From positions 1-64,000 of the forward strand of contig JAMLJG010000004.1 in NCBI GenBank assembly GCA_023953695.1: a stretch of 64,000 bases of DNA, written 5' to 3'. The translations under genes and the position numbers were made by a program. The notes beneath the pieces are model-generated. The model was not told the origin of the DNA. It saw only the letters and a list, made by a program, of their open reading frames with translations, and did not search any database. This DNA is from Kiritimatiellia bacterium (GTDB lineage Bacteria; Verrucomicrobiota; Kiritimatiellia; CAIVKH01). Position 1 is the first letter of the stretch, and the number at the start of each line of letters is the position of its first letter. Below, piece after piece: positions 27,052 through 36,556 of the stretch.

Positions 27052-28859
27052 GGATCGCGTCCCGCGGTGGGGTCGCGCCCCAGAAGTTCATAGAGCTGTT
27101 TATAGTAGCCATCGCGCGCGAGGAGGTCGCGATGCGAGCCCTGCTCGACGAGTTCGCCCTGGCGCAGCACAAGGATTTGATCCACGTGGCGAATGGTGGA
27201 GAGGCGGTGCGCGATGATGATGCTGGTGCGACCTTTCATCAGTTTCTTCAGCGCGTCCTGAATGAGGATCTCGGTTTCGGTGTCCACATTGGCCGTGGCT
27301 TCATCGAGAATCAGCAGGATGTCGGGGTTGTGCGCAATGGCGCGGGCGAGGGCGAGGAGTTGTTTTTGGCCCGTGGATAGTCCAGCGCCGCGCTCCATCA
27401 CCGCCGTGTCGTAGCCGTTGGACATGTGTTCGATGAACGTGTGCGCATTGACATATTTCGCCGCCTCCTCAATGCGCTCTCGCGACAGGGTTGGATCGTG
27501 CAGTGCGATGTTTTCCGCCACCGTGCCCGCGAAGATGAAGGGGTCTTGAAGAACGATGCCGATGCGTCTGCGCAGGTCGGCCTGAGCATAGTGTCGGACG
27601 TCAATTCCATCCACGCGCACGGCGCCGCGCTGGATGTCGTAGAAGCGCGCGAGCAGGCCGATGAGCGATGATTTGCCCGCGCCGGTCGCGCCGACAATGG
27701 CAAGCGAAGATCCCGCCGGAATGGACACCGATAGATCGCGCAGCACCCAGTGTTTCTCTTGATAGGCGAACCAGACGTGGTCGAACTCGATGTCTCCTCG
27801 GAACTCGGTGGGCGCGGTGGGGTGGGGCGGATCTTCGATTTCTTCCGGTGTATCCATCAGCCCGAAGACGCGCTCGCCCGAGGCCATGGCGGATTGAAGC
27901 AAATTCGATTTTTCGGAGAGATCGTCCAGTGGGCGGAAGAACTCGCGCAAATAGGCGAGGAAGGCCAGCAGTTCGCCGATGGTGAGCGATCCGTCGCCGC
28001 GCAGGATGTGCCATCCGCCGATACCCAAGAGCAAGACGATTGCGGCGCTGCCCATGATTTCGGTTGCGGGAAAGGTAAAACTGAACCATTTGACCGAGCG
28101 CAGGAAGGCATCGCGGAGCGGTCCGTTCTGACGCGCAAAACCGGCGTTGGCGGTCGGTTCGCGGTTGAACAACTGGATGGTGCTCATGCCGGTGATCATT
28201 TCCTGCAGATAGGCGTTCAGCGAAGACTGCCGCTGGCGCACGGCGCGATGGCAGGAGCGGACGCGCTTGTTGAGCAAGACGAGAACCGCCAGCAGCGGTG
28301 GGAAGAGCAGCAACATGACCAGCGCTAACCGCGTGTTCAGCCAGAACATGTAGGAAAGCACGCCGATGAGCATCAAGAAGTCGGTGGTGAGGCCGATGAT
28401 GCCGTCGGTCAGCAGTTGCTGCATGGCGTCCACATCCGATGTCACGCGCGTGAGCAGGCGTCCGACCGGGTTTCGATCGAAGTAGCGGAAGGGCAGGCGC
28501 AGGATCTTGTTGAAGATGTCCGCGCGCATATCGAAAAGCATTCGCTGGCCGAGCCACGCGAGGAGATAGCCTTGGGCGAAGCGCATCAGAAATGCGCCGA
28601 ATCCGATGAGCAGGTAGAGCCCGCCAATCCGGAGCAAAATGGCCCAGCGCGCATCGGGCGCGGCATCCGTGGGCACGAGCGCGTGATCAATCGCGTCGCG
28701 TATCAATAGGGGGAGCGTGTTGGAGAGCAGCGTCAGCGGGGCCACGATGATCAGCGCCAGCGCCATGTGACCGCGATAGGGGCGGACATAGCGCAGCATC
28801 CGCAGCAGCAGGCTGCGGTCGAACAATTTGGCCGGGATCTCTGACTCAACTGGGTCCAT
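27048..28859 (-). CDS. ABC exporter half-transporter (catalytic NBD)
   Basis: 603 residues from ATG 28859 (MDPVESEIPAKLFDRSL); the longer frame upstream is a shadow of the preceding gene. Six-helix type IV exporter TMD (residues 20-310) then an NBD with Walker A VGATGAGKSS, signature LSTGQ, Walker B ILLILDEATANVD (catalytic Glu present) and H-loop IIAHRLSTIRH. The signature is degenerate (LSTGQ), whereas the partner gene carries LSGGQ but lacks the Walker-B Glu, exactly the complementary pattern of heterodimeric exporters (TM287/288, LmrCD, BmrCD). It overlaps the partner by 14 bp. Likely drug or lipid export; substrate unknown. Confidence 0.93.
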   Translation of the reverse strand: MDPVESEIPAKLFDRSLLLRMLRYVRPYRGHMALALIIVAPLTLLSNTLPLLIRDAIDHALVPTDAAPDARWAILLRIGGLYLLIGFGAFLMRFAQGYLLAWLGQRMLFDMRADIFNKILRLPFRYFDRNPVGRLLTRVTSDVDAMQQLLTDGIIGLTTDFLMLIGVLSYMFWLNTRLALVMLLLFPPLLAVLVLLNKRVRSCHRAVRQRQSSLNAYLQEMITGMSTIQLFNREPTANAGFARQNGPLRDAFLRSVKWFSFTFPATEIMGSAAIVLLLGIGGWHILRGDGSLTIGELLAFLAYLREFFRPLDDLSEKSNLLQSAMASGERVFGLMDTPEEIEDPPHPTAPTEFRGDIEFDHVWFAYQEKHWVLRDLSVSIPAGSSLAIVGATGAGKSSLIGLLARFYDIQRGAVRVDGIDVRHYAQADLRRRIGIVLQDPFIFAGTVAENIALHDPTLSRERIEEAAKYVNAHTFIEHMSNGYDTAVMERGAGLSTGQKQLLALARAIAHNPDILLILDEATANVDTETEILIQDALKKLMKGRTSIIIAHRLSTIRHVDQILVLRQGELVEQGSHRDLLARDGYYKQLYELLGRDPTAGRDP

Positions 28860-30642
28860 GATCCGATCCGTGTTCGCTCGGCGCGTGGGTGGCTTCCAGG
28901 CGCGCTTCGAGGCGCTGGATTTCATCGAGGTTTTGGTAGTAGCCCGGCTGCGCGACCAATTCTTCGTGCGAGCCGTCCTGCACGATGCGGCCGTGGTCGA
29001 GCACAACGATCCGGTCGGCGTGGCGAAGTGTGGAGACGCGGTGGCTGATGAGGAGGGACGTGCGCCCTTTGAGTACGGGCAAGAGTTGTTCGAGAATGCG
29101 CGCCTCGGTTTGAGTGTCCACCGCGGAGAGCACATCGTCGAGAATGAGCAGATCGGGATCGCGCGCGAGCGCGCGGCCGATGGCGGTGCGCTGGCGCTGA
29201 CCGCCGGAGAGCGTCACGCCGCGCTCGCCGAGGAGGGTGCGGTAGCGTTGGGGGAATTGTTGAACTTCATCGCTCAGACGCGCGATTTCTGCGGCGCGAA
29301 GAATGTTCGATTCGTAGGTCGTCATGGGGTCGCGCGTGGGCTCGAGGCCGAATGCGAGGTTGTTGGCCAGCGTGTCGGAGAAGAGGAACGGCTCTTGCGG
29401 AGCGAGGCCGATATGGCGGCGCAGTTCGGCCAGAGAAATCAGGCGCACATCGCGACCTCCGATGCGGACAGCGCCGGCTGTCGGATCGAGCAGCCGAACC
29501 AAGAGGGAGATGAGCATCGTCTTGCCGCTGCCCGTTGGACCGGTGATGCCAATCCACTGTCCCGCCGGGATTTTGAGATCAATTTGGTCGAGAATTGTGC
29601 GGCCCTCCAGCTCCAGTGTGACGCCAGAAAACTCGATGTCGCCGCGCAGATGTTCAGTGGGTCGGATCTCGGCCGCATCGTGGATTCGCGGTTGGGACTG
29701 GAGGATCGTCTGAATTCGCGCCCAACTCGTTTTCCCGCGCTGGAGGATATTGATCGTCCACCCGAGCGCCAGCATGGGCCACTGCAGGAACATCATGTGC
29801 TGCTGAAACTGGACATACATCCCGAGCGTGGTGGTTCCGGCGATGATTTGCCGACCGGCGAACCAGAGCAGAAGCACGGCGCCAAACCAATAGAGGAGCA
29901 TCATCAGCGGCCAGACGGGCTCCTCGATGCGCGTCAGCGTCATGTTTCGGCGGATATATTCGGTGTTTAGCGCGGTGAATTGATTGCGGCGACGAGACTC
30001 GATTCCAAACCCTTTGATGGTTCGAATGCCTGCGAACGTTTCCTGCGCGAAGTTGGCAATCTCCGAAAACTGTTCCTGCGAGAGGTCGTAGTATTTGCGG
30101 ATCAGGCGAATGAGGAAGAAGAAGATGATGCTGACTGCGGGCAAGAGGGCCGCGACGATCAGCGCCAGTTGCATATCCGCCGCGAACATGATGCTGAAGG
30201 CCAGCGGGAAGCCGATCGCGATGCGGGTGCCTTGCAGCAATCCCTGGCCGATCATTTCTCGGACCGCGCCGAGGTCGGACGTCATCTTCGTCATCAGATC
30301 GCCCGTGCGCTCTTTCTGATAGAACGCGGCATCCAGTGTGGTCAGGTGCGCAAACACATCGCGGCGAATGTCGTGTTCGACGCGGTTGGCGAGGCCGAGC
30401 AGTTTCCACCGCATGATGACCGCTGCGCCGAATGAGAGAAGCGCCAGCGCGAGAAAAATGGCGAGCTGTGTGAAGAAGACGCGCGCACCGCGTCCCTGCT
30501 GGAGTGCGTCAATGGCGTGGCGCAGAATAATCGGGTTCACCAAGCTCGCCGTGAGATAGATCCCGACGGTGGCCAAGCCCAGTGAGGCTCCTCGGCGATA
30601 GGTCCACATATAGCGCCAGAGCGATGTGGAAGAGTGCGACAT
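28846..30642 (-). CDS. ABC exporter half-transporter (degenerate-site NBD)
   Basis: 598 residues from ATG 30642 (MSHSSTSLWRYMWTYRRG); the upstream frame runs into the TTCCAA palindromes. Exporter TMD (about 10-310, with FFFLIRLIRKYYDLSQEQFS) then an NBD with Walker A ITGPTGSGKT, signature TLSGGQRQR and Walker B LLILDDVLSAVD: Asp replaces the catalytic Glu, so this subunit contributes the degenerate ATP site. It pairs with the next gene (overlap 14 bp). The operon continues to rsmE and the HDAC-family gene. The palindrome pair at 30697-30743 lies in its promoter region. Confidence 0.93.
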   Translation of the reverse strand: MSHSSTSLWRYMWTYRRGASLGLATVGIYLTASLVNPIILRHAIDALQQGRGARVFFTQLAIFLALALLSFGAAVIMRWKLLGLANRVEHDIRRDVFAHLTTLDAAFYQKERTGDLMTKMTSDLGAVREMIGQGLLQGTRIAIGFPLAFSIMFAADMQLALIVAALLPAVSIIFFFLIRLIRKYYDLSQEQFSEIANFAQETFAGIRTIKGFGIESRRRNQFTALNTEYIRRNMTLTRIEEPVWPLMMLLYWFGAVLLLWFAGRQIIAGTTTLGMYVQFQQHMMFLQWPMLALGWTINILQRGKTSWARIQTILQSQPRIHDAAEIRPTEHLRGDIEFSGVTLELEGRTILDQIDLKIPAGQWIGITGPTGSGKTMLISLLVRLLDPTAGAVRIGGRDVRLISLAELRRHIGLAPQEPFLFSDTLANNLAFGLEPTRDPMTTYESNILRAAEIARLSDEVQQFPQRYRTLLGERGVTLSGGQRQRTAIGRALARDPDLLILDDVLSAVDTQTEARILEQLLPVLKGRTSLLISHRVSTLRHADRIVVLDHGRIVQDGSHEELVAQPGYYQNLDEIQRLEARLEATHAPSEHGSDHGPS

Positions 30643-30696
30643 GTGAGGGCGGACTATGCCCAATTCCGGAGCGATGCGCAACGCGCGACGCAACCC

Positions 30697-30743
30697 TTCC
30701 AACGATTGGAAATGCGCGCCCAATTGGCTTCCAACACTTGGAA
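30697..30743. repeat. Two TTCCAANNNTTGGAA palindromes on a 32-bp period
   Basis: TTCCAACGATTGGAA at 30697-30711 and TTCCAACACTTGGAA at 30729-30743, start-to-start exactly 32 bp with a 17-bp spacer ending in GGC, the same geometry as the three-copy array at 2201-2279. It lies between the divergent ABC exporter and msrB genes, about 55 bp upstream of the exporter start. Confidence 0.85.
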
Positions 30744-30821
30744 ATCGGTCGCGTGGGGGCGTGTGTAAGGTTTGGGGTGTGTTGAACGACTTATTGAAAG
30801 CCGCGCGAGGAGTGCGCGGGT

Positions 30822-30848
30822 GGCGCGATTGGCGCGATTGGCGCGAGG
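30822..30848. repeat. Short tandem repeat of 9 bp (three copies)
   Basis: GGCGCGATT twice, then GGCGCGAGG, immediately upstream of msrB. It is a low-complexity tandem run with no evident function; its position suggests it is in the msrB 5' leader. Confidence 0.6.
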
Positions 30849-30856
30849 GGTTGGAT

Positions 30857-31399
30857 ATGCGAACGTGGATACCCATTGTTTTGGTCGCTGCTGCGGCTTC
30901 GGCTTGGTGGCTGGGTCGCGGGGCGACGGGAGAGGAACCGATGACCGAGCCGGGCACAGTCGAGATCTATTCCGTGGCGGAGGGGAAGCTGATTCAGGTG
31001 GAGCGCGTATCGCTGTCCGATGCGGAGTGGAAGCAGCGGTTGACGCCAATGCAGTATGCGGTGCTGCGGCATCACAATACCGAGCGCCCGTTCACGGGTG
31101 AGCACTGCGAGAAGCCGTCGGGGGTTGGCGTTTATCAATGCGCGGGGTGTGGCACGGATTTGTTCGTTGTGGGTACGAAGTTTGAGAGCGGAACGGGATG
31201 GCCGAGTTTTTACGAGCCGATTCACAAGAATAACACGGGCGCGACGGTGGATCGGAGTTACGGAATGGTTCGCACGGAGGTGCACTGCGCACGGTGCGGG
31301 GGCCATCTGGGTCATATTTTTGATGACGGGCCGCCTCCGACAGGGCTTCGCTATTGCATCAATAGTGCGTCGTTGGTGTTTGTTCCGAAAGCGGAGTGA
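30857..31399 (+). CDS. msrB: Peptide-methionine (R)-S-oxide reductase, exported
   Basis: 180 residues from MRTWIPIV; the longer frame back to 30656 covers palindromes and tandem repeats and is rejected. N-terminal signal/anchor (VLVAAAASAWWLG). The MsrB domain has the zinc cysteines CAGCG and CARCGGHLGH, the substrate segment SGTGWPSFYEP and the catalytic RYCINSASL. It reduces methionine-(R)-sulfoxide in proteins; the N-terminal signal implies periplasmic repair. It has no MsrA partner here. Confidence 0.93.
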   Translation: MRTWIPIVLVAAAASAWWLGRGATGEEPMTEPGTVEIYSVAEGKLIQVERVSLSDAEWKQRLTPMQYAVLRHHNTERPFTGEHCEKPSGVGVYQCAGCGTDLFVVGTKFESGTGWPSFYEPIHKNNTGATVDRSYGMVRTEVHCARCGGHLGHIFDDGPPPTGLRYCINSASLVFVPKAE

Positions 31400-33943
31400 T
31401 CAGCGCCATTCGTGCTTCGGATATTTCCGCTGCAGCTCTTGTTTCACGCGCGGGTACTGATCGCGCCAGAAACCGGCGAGGTCTTGCGTGATTTGGACGG
31501 GGCGCTGGCTGGGCGCGAGGATGTGCACGGTGAGCGGAACGCGGCCCATGGCGATGCGGGGCGTTTCGTTCATGCCGTAGAGATTCTGAATGGTGGCGCC
31601 GAAGTGGGGCGGGGCCTCGCCGGAGTAGATGATTTTTGCCGAACGGCCGTTGGGCAGGGCAATTCGCTCAGGCGCGTGCTTGGCGAGGAGTGCGCGTTGG
31701 GCGGGATTGAGCCAGTCGTGGACAAAGGGCCACACGTCGCGCTCTTTGATGTCTTTATAACTCACGGCGCCGTGGCAGATGTTGGCGATCATCAACTTGC
31801 GATCTTCTGCCGTGGCGATGGGGAGATTCAGTTCGGGGCACCAGGCGGCGAGTGAGTTGGCGCGGAGGAGCCATTGCTCGACAGCTTCGTCCCACTGCTT
31901 GAGCGTCAGCTCGCCGCGGAGGACGCGCTCGGCGAGCAACTCGGCGGCGGCATCGGCGGGCGGCTGATCCGAGCGCGATGTTTCCAGAATGAGATCGCGG
32001 AAGACGAGGCGGCGCTCGGCATAGACGCGGCGCGCGGTGTCGTCCCAGACGGCGACCGATTCTTCGCGAAATCCGGAGGGGAACAGCTCGCGCAGCCACT
32101 TCGCTTCAACAGCTGTGGCGAGGGAAAGTTGGACATCCACCTCGCGCCCTTCGATTTCGGCCACTTCCGCAGCGACGATGAGCTTGCTGTGCTGTACGGC
32201 GCTTGAGCGCGAGAGATTGCCGCGCCGGTTGTGGACCAACTGGCAGCGCGAGGTGCCGCCGTCGAGGCGGCGCGCGAGTTGATCGGCAAATCCGGTGAGG
32301 ATGCATTTCTGGATGACTTCATCATCGGCGACGGGCGCGGCGACGCGGAGGCCTTGTTGCTCGGCGAGCCGCAGAAAATACTGAAACAATGGGCGCACCT
32401 GGCGCGCGGCCTGCGCGTGAATGCCAATGCGACGGCAGGCCTCGAGCGCATAGTGATTCTTGTCGGCAAACGACCATGCGCGCATGAGGATAAAAAAGTC
32501 GGATGCCGCTTGATCGCCCAGCAGGTCGTCGCGGCGCGACGCGGAATCGCGGTCGGTCCGGCGCAGGAGAATATCGCGCCCCTGAGTGAGCGCAGCGATA
32601 AGGGCGACTTGACGGACGCCGCCGAATTGACCCGCAGCCAGGAGCATGCGGGCGTAGCGCGGGTGAACGGGGAATGCCAACATGCGGCGGCCGAGTTCGG
32701 TGATCTCGCCGGTGTGCTCATCTGCTGCGCCCAGATCGCGCAAGAGTGTCTCCGCGCGCTCCAGCGATTTGTCTTCGGGACGCTCCAGCCACGGGAACGC
32801 GGCGACGTCGGGATAGTCCGCCGCCTTGAGTGTGAGCGCAATCTCAGCGAGGTCGAGTCGGCGCACTTCCGGCAGCTCTTGCGCCGGGCGCGCGCGGTGT
32901 TCGATTTCGCTCCAGAGTCGAATGCAGCGCCCGGGCGCGGTTCGGCCCGCGCGCCCGGCGCGCTGGTCGGCTGATGCGCGGCTGATCCGCTCAATGAGGA
33001 GCGTGTTGATGCCGCGATGCGGGTCGAAGCGAGGAATCCGCGCGAAGCCGGAGTCAATGACGATCCGGACTCCGTCAATGGTGAGCGAGGTTTCCGCGAC
33101 GTTGGTTGCGACGATGATCTTGCGGCGGCTGTAGCGCGCGACGGCTTGGTCTTGCTGCTCGGGAGGCAGGTCGCCGTGCAGAGGGAGAACAGGGCACGAC
33201 GCGGCCTCCGGTGTGTTTTGGAGCGCGATGATGGTGCGGCTGATTTCGTAGGCGCCGGGCATGAAAATCAGCGCGTCGCCCTCCGCGCCCTGGCGAACGG
33301 CGTCGGCGAAGGCTTCGGCAGCTTGCTCCCACATCGGAACGTCATCGCGCGGATCGCGCGCAGGCGGCGTGCCGCGATAGCGAATGTCCACGGGGAAGGT
33401 GCGGCCGCGGGATTCGAGGACATCGCACGGCGCGAGATAGTCTTCGACTCGTCCGATGTCGAGTGTGGCCGACATGACGACGAGGGCGAGATCGGGGCGG
33501 CGCGTTCTTTGCAATTCGCGCGCGCGGGCGAGCGTGATGTCGCCGTAGAGGTGGCGCTCGTGGAATTCGTCGAAGATGATGCAAGAGACGCCGCGCAGTT
33601 CCGGATCGGAGAGCATTTGGCGGAGGAGTATACCTTCCGTGACGTAGCGGATTCGCGTGGCGGGTGAGGTGACATCCTCAAAGCGGATTTGATAGCCGAC
33701 CTCTTGCCCCAGTTTGGCGCTGCGCTCCTGGGCCACTCGCGCGGCGAGCATGCGCGCGGCGATTCGGCGGGGCTGGAGAATCACCACCTGCCCCTCGCCG
33801 AGAAGGCCGTGATCGAGCAGCATCTGGGGCACCTGCGTGGACTTGCCGGAGCCGGTGGGCGCTTGCACAACGAGTCTCCGATTGCGCGAGTAGGCAGCGA
33901 CGAAGGACGGTTCTATTTCATAAATGGGCAAGCGTTCAGACAT
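31400..33943 (-). CDS. hrpB: ATP-dependent helicase HrpB
   Basis: 847 residues from MSERLPIYEIEPSF; a Met 13 codons earlier is less likely. DEAH/RHA helicase: motif I QAPTGSGKSTQVP, Ia QPRRIAA, II IIFDEFHERHL, III VMSATLD, V and VI around ATNVAETSLTIDGVR and QRAGRAGRTAPGRC. The C-terminal HrpB-specific domain (SPVQFPVHPRYAR-like; HFGATIQNLYGMNETP) is complete to the end. HrpB is non-essential in Escherichia coli and its RNA target is unsettled. Stop is adjacent to the msrB stop (convergent). Confidence 0.93.
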   Translation of the reverse strand: MSERLPIYEIEPSFVAAYSRNRRLVVQAPTGSGKSTQVPQMLLDHGLLGEGQVVILQPRRIAARMLAARVAQERSAKLGQEVGYQIRFEDVTSPATRIRYVTEGILLRQMLSDPELRGVSCIIFDEFHERHLYGDITLARARELQRTRRPDLALVVMSATLDIGRVEDYLAPCDVLESRGRTFPVDIRYRGTPPARDPRDDVPMWEQAAEAFADAVRQGAEGDALIFMPGAYEISRTIIALQNTPEAASCPVLPLHGDLPPEQQDQAVARYSRRKIIVATNVAETSLTIDGVRIVIDSGFARIPRFDPHRGINTLLIERISRASADQRAGRAGRTAPGRCIRLWSEIEHRARPAQELPEVRRLDLAEIALTLKAADYPDVAAFPWLERPEDKSLERAETLLRDLGAADEHTGEITELGRRMLAFPVHPRYARMLLAAGQFGGVRQVALIAALTQGRDILLRRTDRDSASRRDDLLGDQAASDFFILMRAWSFADKNHYALEACRRIGIHAQAARQVRPLFQYFLRLAEQQGLRVAAPVADDEVIQKCILTGFADQLARRLDGGTSRCQLVHNRRGNLSRSSAVQHSKLIVAAEVAEIEGREVDVQLSLATAVEAKWLRELFPSGFREESVAVWDDTARRVYAERRLVFRDLILETSRSDQPPADAAAELLAERVLRGELTLKQWDEAVEQWLLRANSLAAWCPELNLPIATAEDRKLMIANICHGAVSYKDIKERDVWPFVHDWLNPAQRALLAKHAPERIALPNGRSAKIIYSGEAPPHFGATIQNLYGMNETPRIAMGRVPLTVHILAPSQRPVQITQDLAGFWRDQYPRVKQELQRKYPKHEWR

Positions 33944-34047
33944 AGCGCTGCCCAGTTGGCCACAAGGGATGCGATTCGACAAGTGTTCGTCTTTGCGCGC
34001 GCCAGTTTCTACTGGTATGCCAGTGGGGTTGAATGCATGCTGGCGGC

Positions 34048-35256
34048 ATGCCAGCCCCCGACATCATCGTTCACCTCAAGAAGGATCGCGATAGACCCAT
34101 TCGCCTTGGCCACCCGTGGATTTTTTCCGGCGCCATCGCAAAGTGGGAAGGAGCGATGAAGCAACCGGGTGTGGCGGTGGTGTTGTCATCCGAGGGCGAG
34201 TGGCTCGGGCGCGGATTCGCGAATGCACAATCGAACCTCGCGGTCCGCCTCCTCACGCGCCGCGAGAGCGAGGCGGTGGATGAAGAGCTGATCGCAGATC
34301 GCTTGGACGCAGCGCTTGCGCTGCGCGAACAACTGTTTGGCCCCGTGGGGTTGGATGGCGATACAAACGCATATCGCCTCGTTTTTTCGGAGGCCGATGG
34401 ATTGTCGGGCTTGATTGTGGACCGCTATGCAAACGCGCTGGCCGTGCGCGTGGGCGCGGCCGCATGGTTGCCGTGGCTTCGTTTCGTGCGAGAGCACCTC
34501 GCCGCGCGCACGGGGCTGCGCCAAATCCTGTTTCGTGTGGAAGCCGATGCGCACGAGCGAGAGGGGTTGAGCGAAGAGGCGGTGTCTGACGAGAGCCGCA
34601 ACGCGCCGGAAACCATTTCGATTTGCGAGTCGGGCTTTGTCTATGACGTGGATTTGGCGGGCGGCCAGAAGACGGGTTTCTATCTCGACCAACGCGAAGC
34701 TCGTCGCCGCGTGGCGGCGTATGCCGCCGGCCGCGATGTGTTGAGCGCCTATTGCTATTCGGGCGCCTTCGAGATGCACGCGGCAGCTGCGGGCGCGCGC
34801 GCCATCCTCGGACTCGATTCGTCGGAACCAGCGCTGGTTCGTGCGCGCGCTCACCACGCGCGGAACGGATTGACGGTTCCGGTTGAGTATCGAAATGCGG
34901 ATGTGCCCGTTGCGCTGCGTCGGTTTCGCGATGAACGGCGCTCGTTTGACATGATTATTCTGGATCCCCCGCGTTTTGTCTCCAACGCCGGGCAGCGAGA
35001 GAAGGGGCTGCGCGCGTATAAAGACATCAACCTGCTCGCGTTGAAGCTCCTGCGCCCCGATGGGATCCTTGCGACATTTTCCTGCTCCGGCTGGGTCGGC
35101 ATGGATGAATTGCGCACGACCTTGAGCTGGGCGGCGACCGATGCGAGTCGCGATGTGCAAATCCTCGAGACGATCGGGCAGCCGCCGGATCACCCGGTGC
35201 TACTCGCATTTCCCGAGGGCGCTTATCTCCACGGCATCATCGCGCGCGCGCTTTGA
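34048..35256 (+). CDS. Class I SAM rRNA methyltransferase (RlmI-type)
   Basis: 402 residues from MPAPDIIVHL. An N-terminal PUA domain (GHPWIFSGAIAKWEG), a central domain with GLSGLIVDRYANALAVRV and a C-terminal SAM domain (QKTGFYLDQREARRRVAAYA; LSAYCYSGAFEMHAAAAGA; IILDPPRFVSN; ATFSCSGW with the cysteine typical of m5C enzymes). Closest family is RlmI/YccW, which makes m5C1962 in 23S rRNA. Placed alone between hrpB (divergent) and an outer-membrane protein gene (convergent). Confidence 0.88.
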   Translation: MPAPDIIVHLKKDRDRPIRLGHPWIFSGAIAKWEGAMKQPGVAVVLSSEGEWLGRGFANAQSNLAVRLLTRRESEAVDEELIADRLDAALALREQLFGPVGLDGDTNAYRLVFSEADGLSGLIVDRYANALAVRVGAAAWLPWLRFVREHLAARTGLRQILFRVEADAHEREGLSEEAVSDESRNAPETISICESGFVYDVDLAGGQKTGFYLDQREARRRVAAYAAGRDVLSAYCYSGAFEMHAAAAGARAILGLDSSEPALVRARAHHARNGLTVPVEYRNADVPVALRRFRDERRSFDMIILDPPRFVSNAGQREKGLRAYKDINLLALKLLRPDGILATFSCSGWVGMDELRTTLSWAATDASRDVQILETIGQPPDHPVLLAFPEGAYLHGIIARAL

Positions 35257-35282
35257 TGCCGCGTTCTGTTCGGTGGGAAGCG

Positions 35283-36326
35283 CTAGAAGCGCAAGCCTGC
35301 GAAGATGTTGACGATCGTGAGGTCGAAGGTGATGTCCTTATCCCACTTTTCACGATTTTTCTGGGCCTCTTCGAGATTCGCCGCCTTCGATTTGCTCGAA
35401 GCATCGGTTGAGATGGCCTTGTATTCCGCGCCGATTAGAAAGTCGGACGCTGTGCTGATGGGCAGAAAATACGTCGCGCGAAACTCGATCTTGTCGCAAT
35501 CAATATCGAGATCCTTCTCGTTTCGCGAGCTGATTCCGAGCGCGTCTGAGGAGCCCTTATATTTGAGGAAGCCGTAGCTGCCCTGCACCGCGAGTTCGCG
35601 CGCGCCATAATTGTTCTCACCGAACCAGAAGCGGAATTCACCGCCGATCCCGATTTCCGGAATGACGCCGCCCACCGTGCCTTCGCCATGACCTCCGACG
35701 ACATACTCGCGTGGAGGGTTCTCATAGATCTGGATGCGTTGGGGTTCGCCTTGGTCCACTTCGAATGTGCCGGCGAGTCCGAACAGGCCGAGATGAACGA
35801 TGGGTGTGAACGAAATCGTGTATTCCTCTGCGAGGGTGAAGGGGGTGTATTCGAGGCGAAAGTCGAATAGGGCGGCATCAATCGAAGCATCGTAAGGAAT
35901 GCCGTCTTCGAGTTTCATATATTCATAAGACTTGCCTTCGAATTCTATATCGCTGACGCCGATAAAGAAGTCGCGTGGCGGGACTCCGCTGGCGCTGGCG
36001 CGCATGTAGGAAAGGTCTGCGCGAAAGGTGAAGTATTTCCAATTCTTCTCCATCGCGAGGCCGAAGGTCATGTCGCTGTCTTCAATGCCGAGCTCTTCGA
36101 AGGTGTAGCTTTCGGGATCGAACGTGGAGGGATCGCGACCCTCGAGTTCAAACAGGCGCCGCGTGGTTTCGGTCACACCGCCGCTGATATCGCTCACTTT
36201 GCCGACCGTCGCGCGGAGGCTGAATGACTTGTCTGGATTCACGGGACGACCAGCCGTGAGGAAGTCGGCCATTGCGAATTCGGGCATCATCAAGAGGCCA
36301 GCGGTCAAGAGTCGGTATAACTTCAT
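35283..36326 (-). CDS. Putative outer-membrane beta-barrel protein
   Basis: 347 residues: signal peptide (LLTAGLLMMPEFAMA), then alternating amphipathic strands with conspicuous acidic turns and a C-terminal Phe (VNIFAGLRF), the usual barrel end signal. Strands such as YFTFRADLSYMRAS, IDAALFDFRLEYTPF and FLIGAEYKAIST are clear. No named family recognised. The gene ends next to the RlmI gene (convergent) and its promoter lies upstream, in the direction of the insertion graveyard. Confidence 0.6.
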   Translation of the reverse strand: MKLYRLLTAGLLMMPEFAMADFLTAGRPVNPDKSFSLRATVGKVSDISGGVTETTRRLFELEGRDPSTFDPESYTFEELGIEDSDMTFGLAMEKNWKYFTFRADLSYMRASASGVPPRDFFIGVSDIEFEGKSYEYMKLEDGIPYDASIDAALFDFRLEYTPFTLAEEYTISFTPIVHLGLFGLAGTFEVDQGEPQRIQIYENPPREYVVGGHGEGTVGGVIPEIGIGGEFRFWFGENNYGARELAVQGSYGFLKYKGSSDALGISSRNEKDLDIDCDKIEFRATYFLPISTASDFLIGAEYKAISTDASSKSKAANLEEAQKNREKWDKDITFDLTIVNIFAGLRF

Positions 36327-36424
36327 ACGGGTTCCTTCTTAAGAATCCGCGGAGTAGAGCACATCGAGCCTGTGCGGGGGAGAATAATTTGATCGGGCAA
36401 ACGATCCGCACAGCCGCGACGGCA

Positions 36425-36552
36425 TCAGATCGAGTAATCGGGAGAGGCCGAATAGCGGTGTTAACGCTCTTGTTCGGCCAGGCAGGCAAAGGTGGATTTG
36501 GCGAAGAGGGTATTCAGCGCGGTTTCTGTATCGCGCCAAACGCGAGGGTGCG
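36425..36552 (-). pseudogene. Truncated copy of the rrf2 regulator gene (C-terminal fragment)
   Basis: The minus strand reads VWRDTETALNTLFAKSTFA and continues to SPDYSI followed by the same TGA context as the intact Rrf2 gene at 39094-39534. An in-frame TAA at 36461-36463 breaks the last 12 codons and the N-terminal half is missing. The remaining ~43 codons share most residues with the intact gene. It ends where the solo IS end begins, so an IS-linked deletion or duplication is likely. Confidence 0.75.
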
Positions 36553-36556
36553 GGGG

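Noticed and set aside
30656-30856. N-terminal extension of msrB back to 30656
   Set aside because: It would translate the TTCCAA palindromes and the 9-bp tandem repeat; the signal peptide starts cleanly at 30857.
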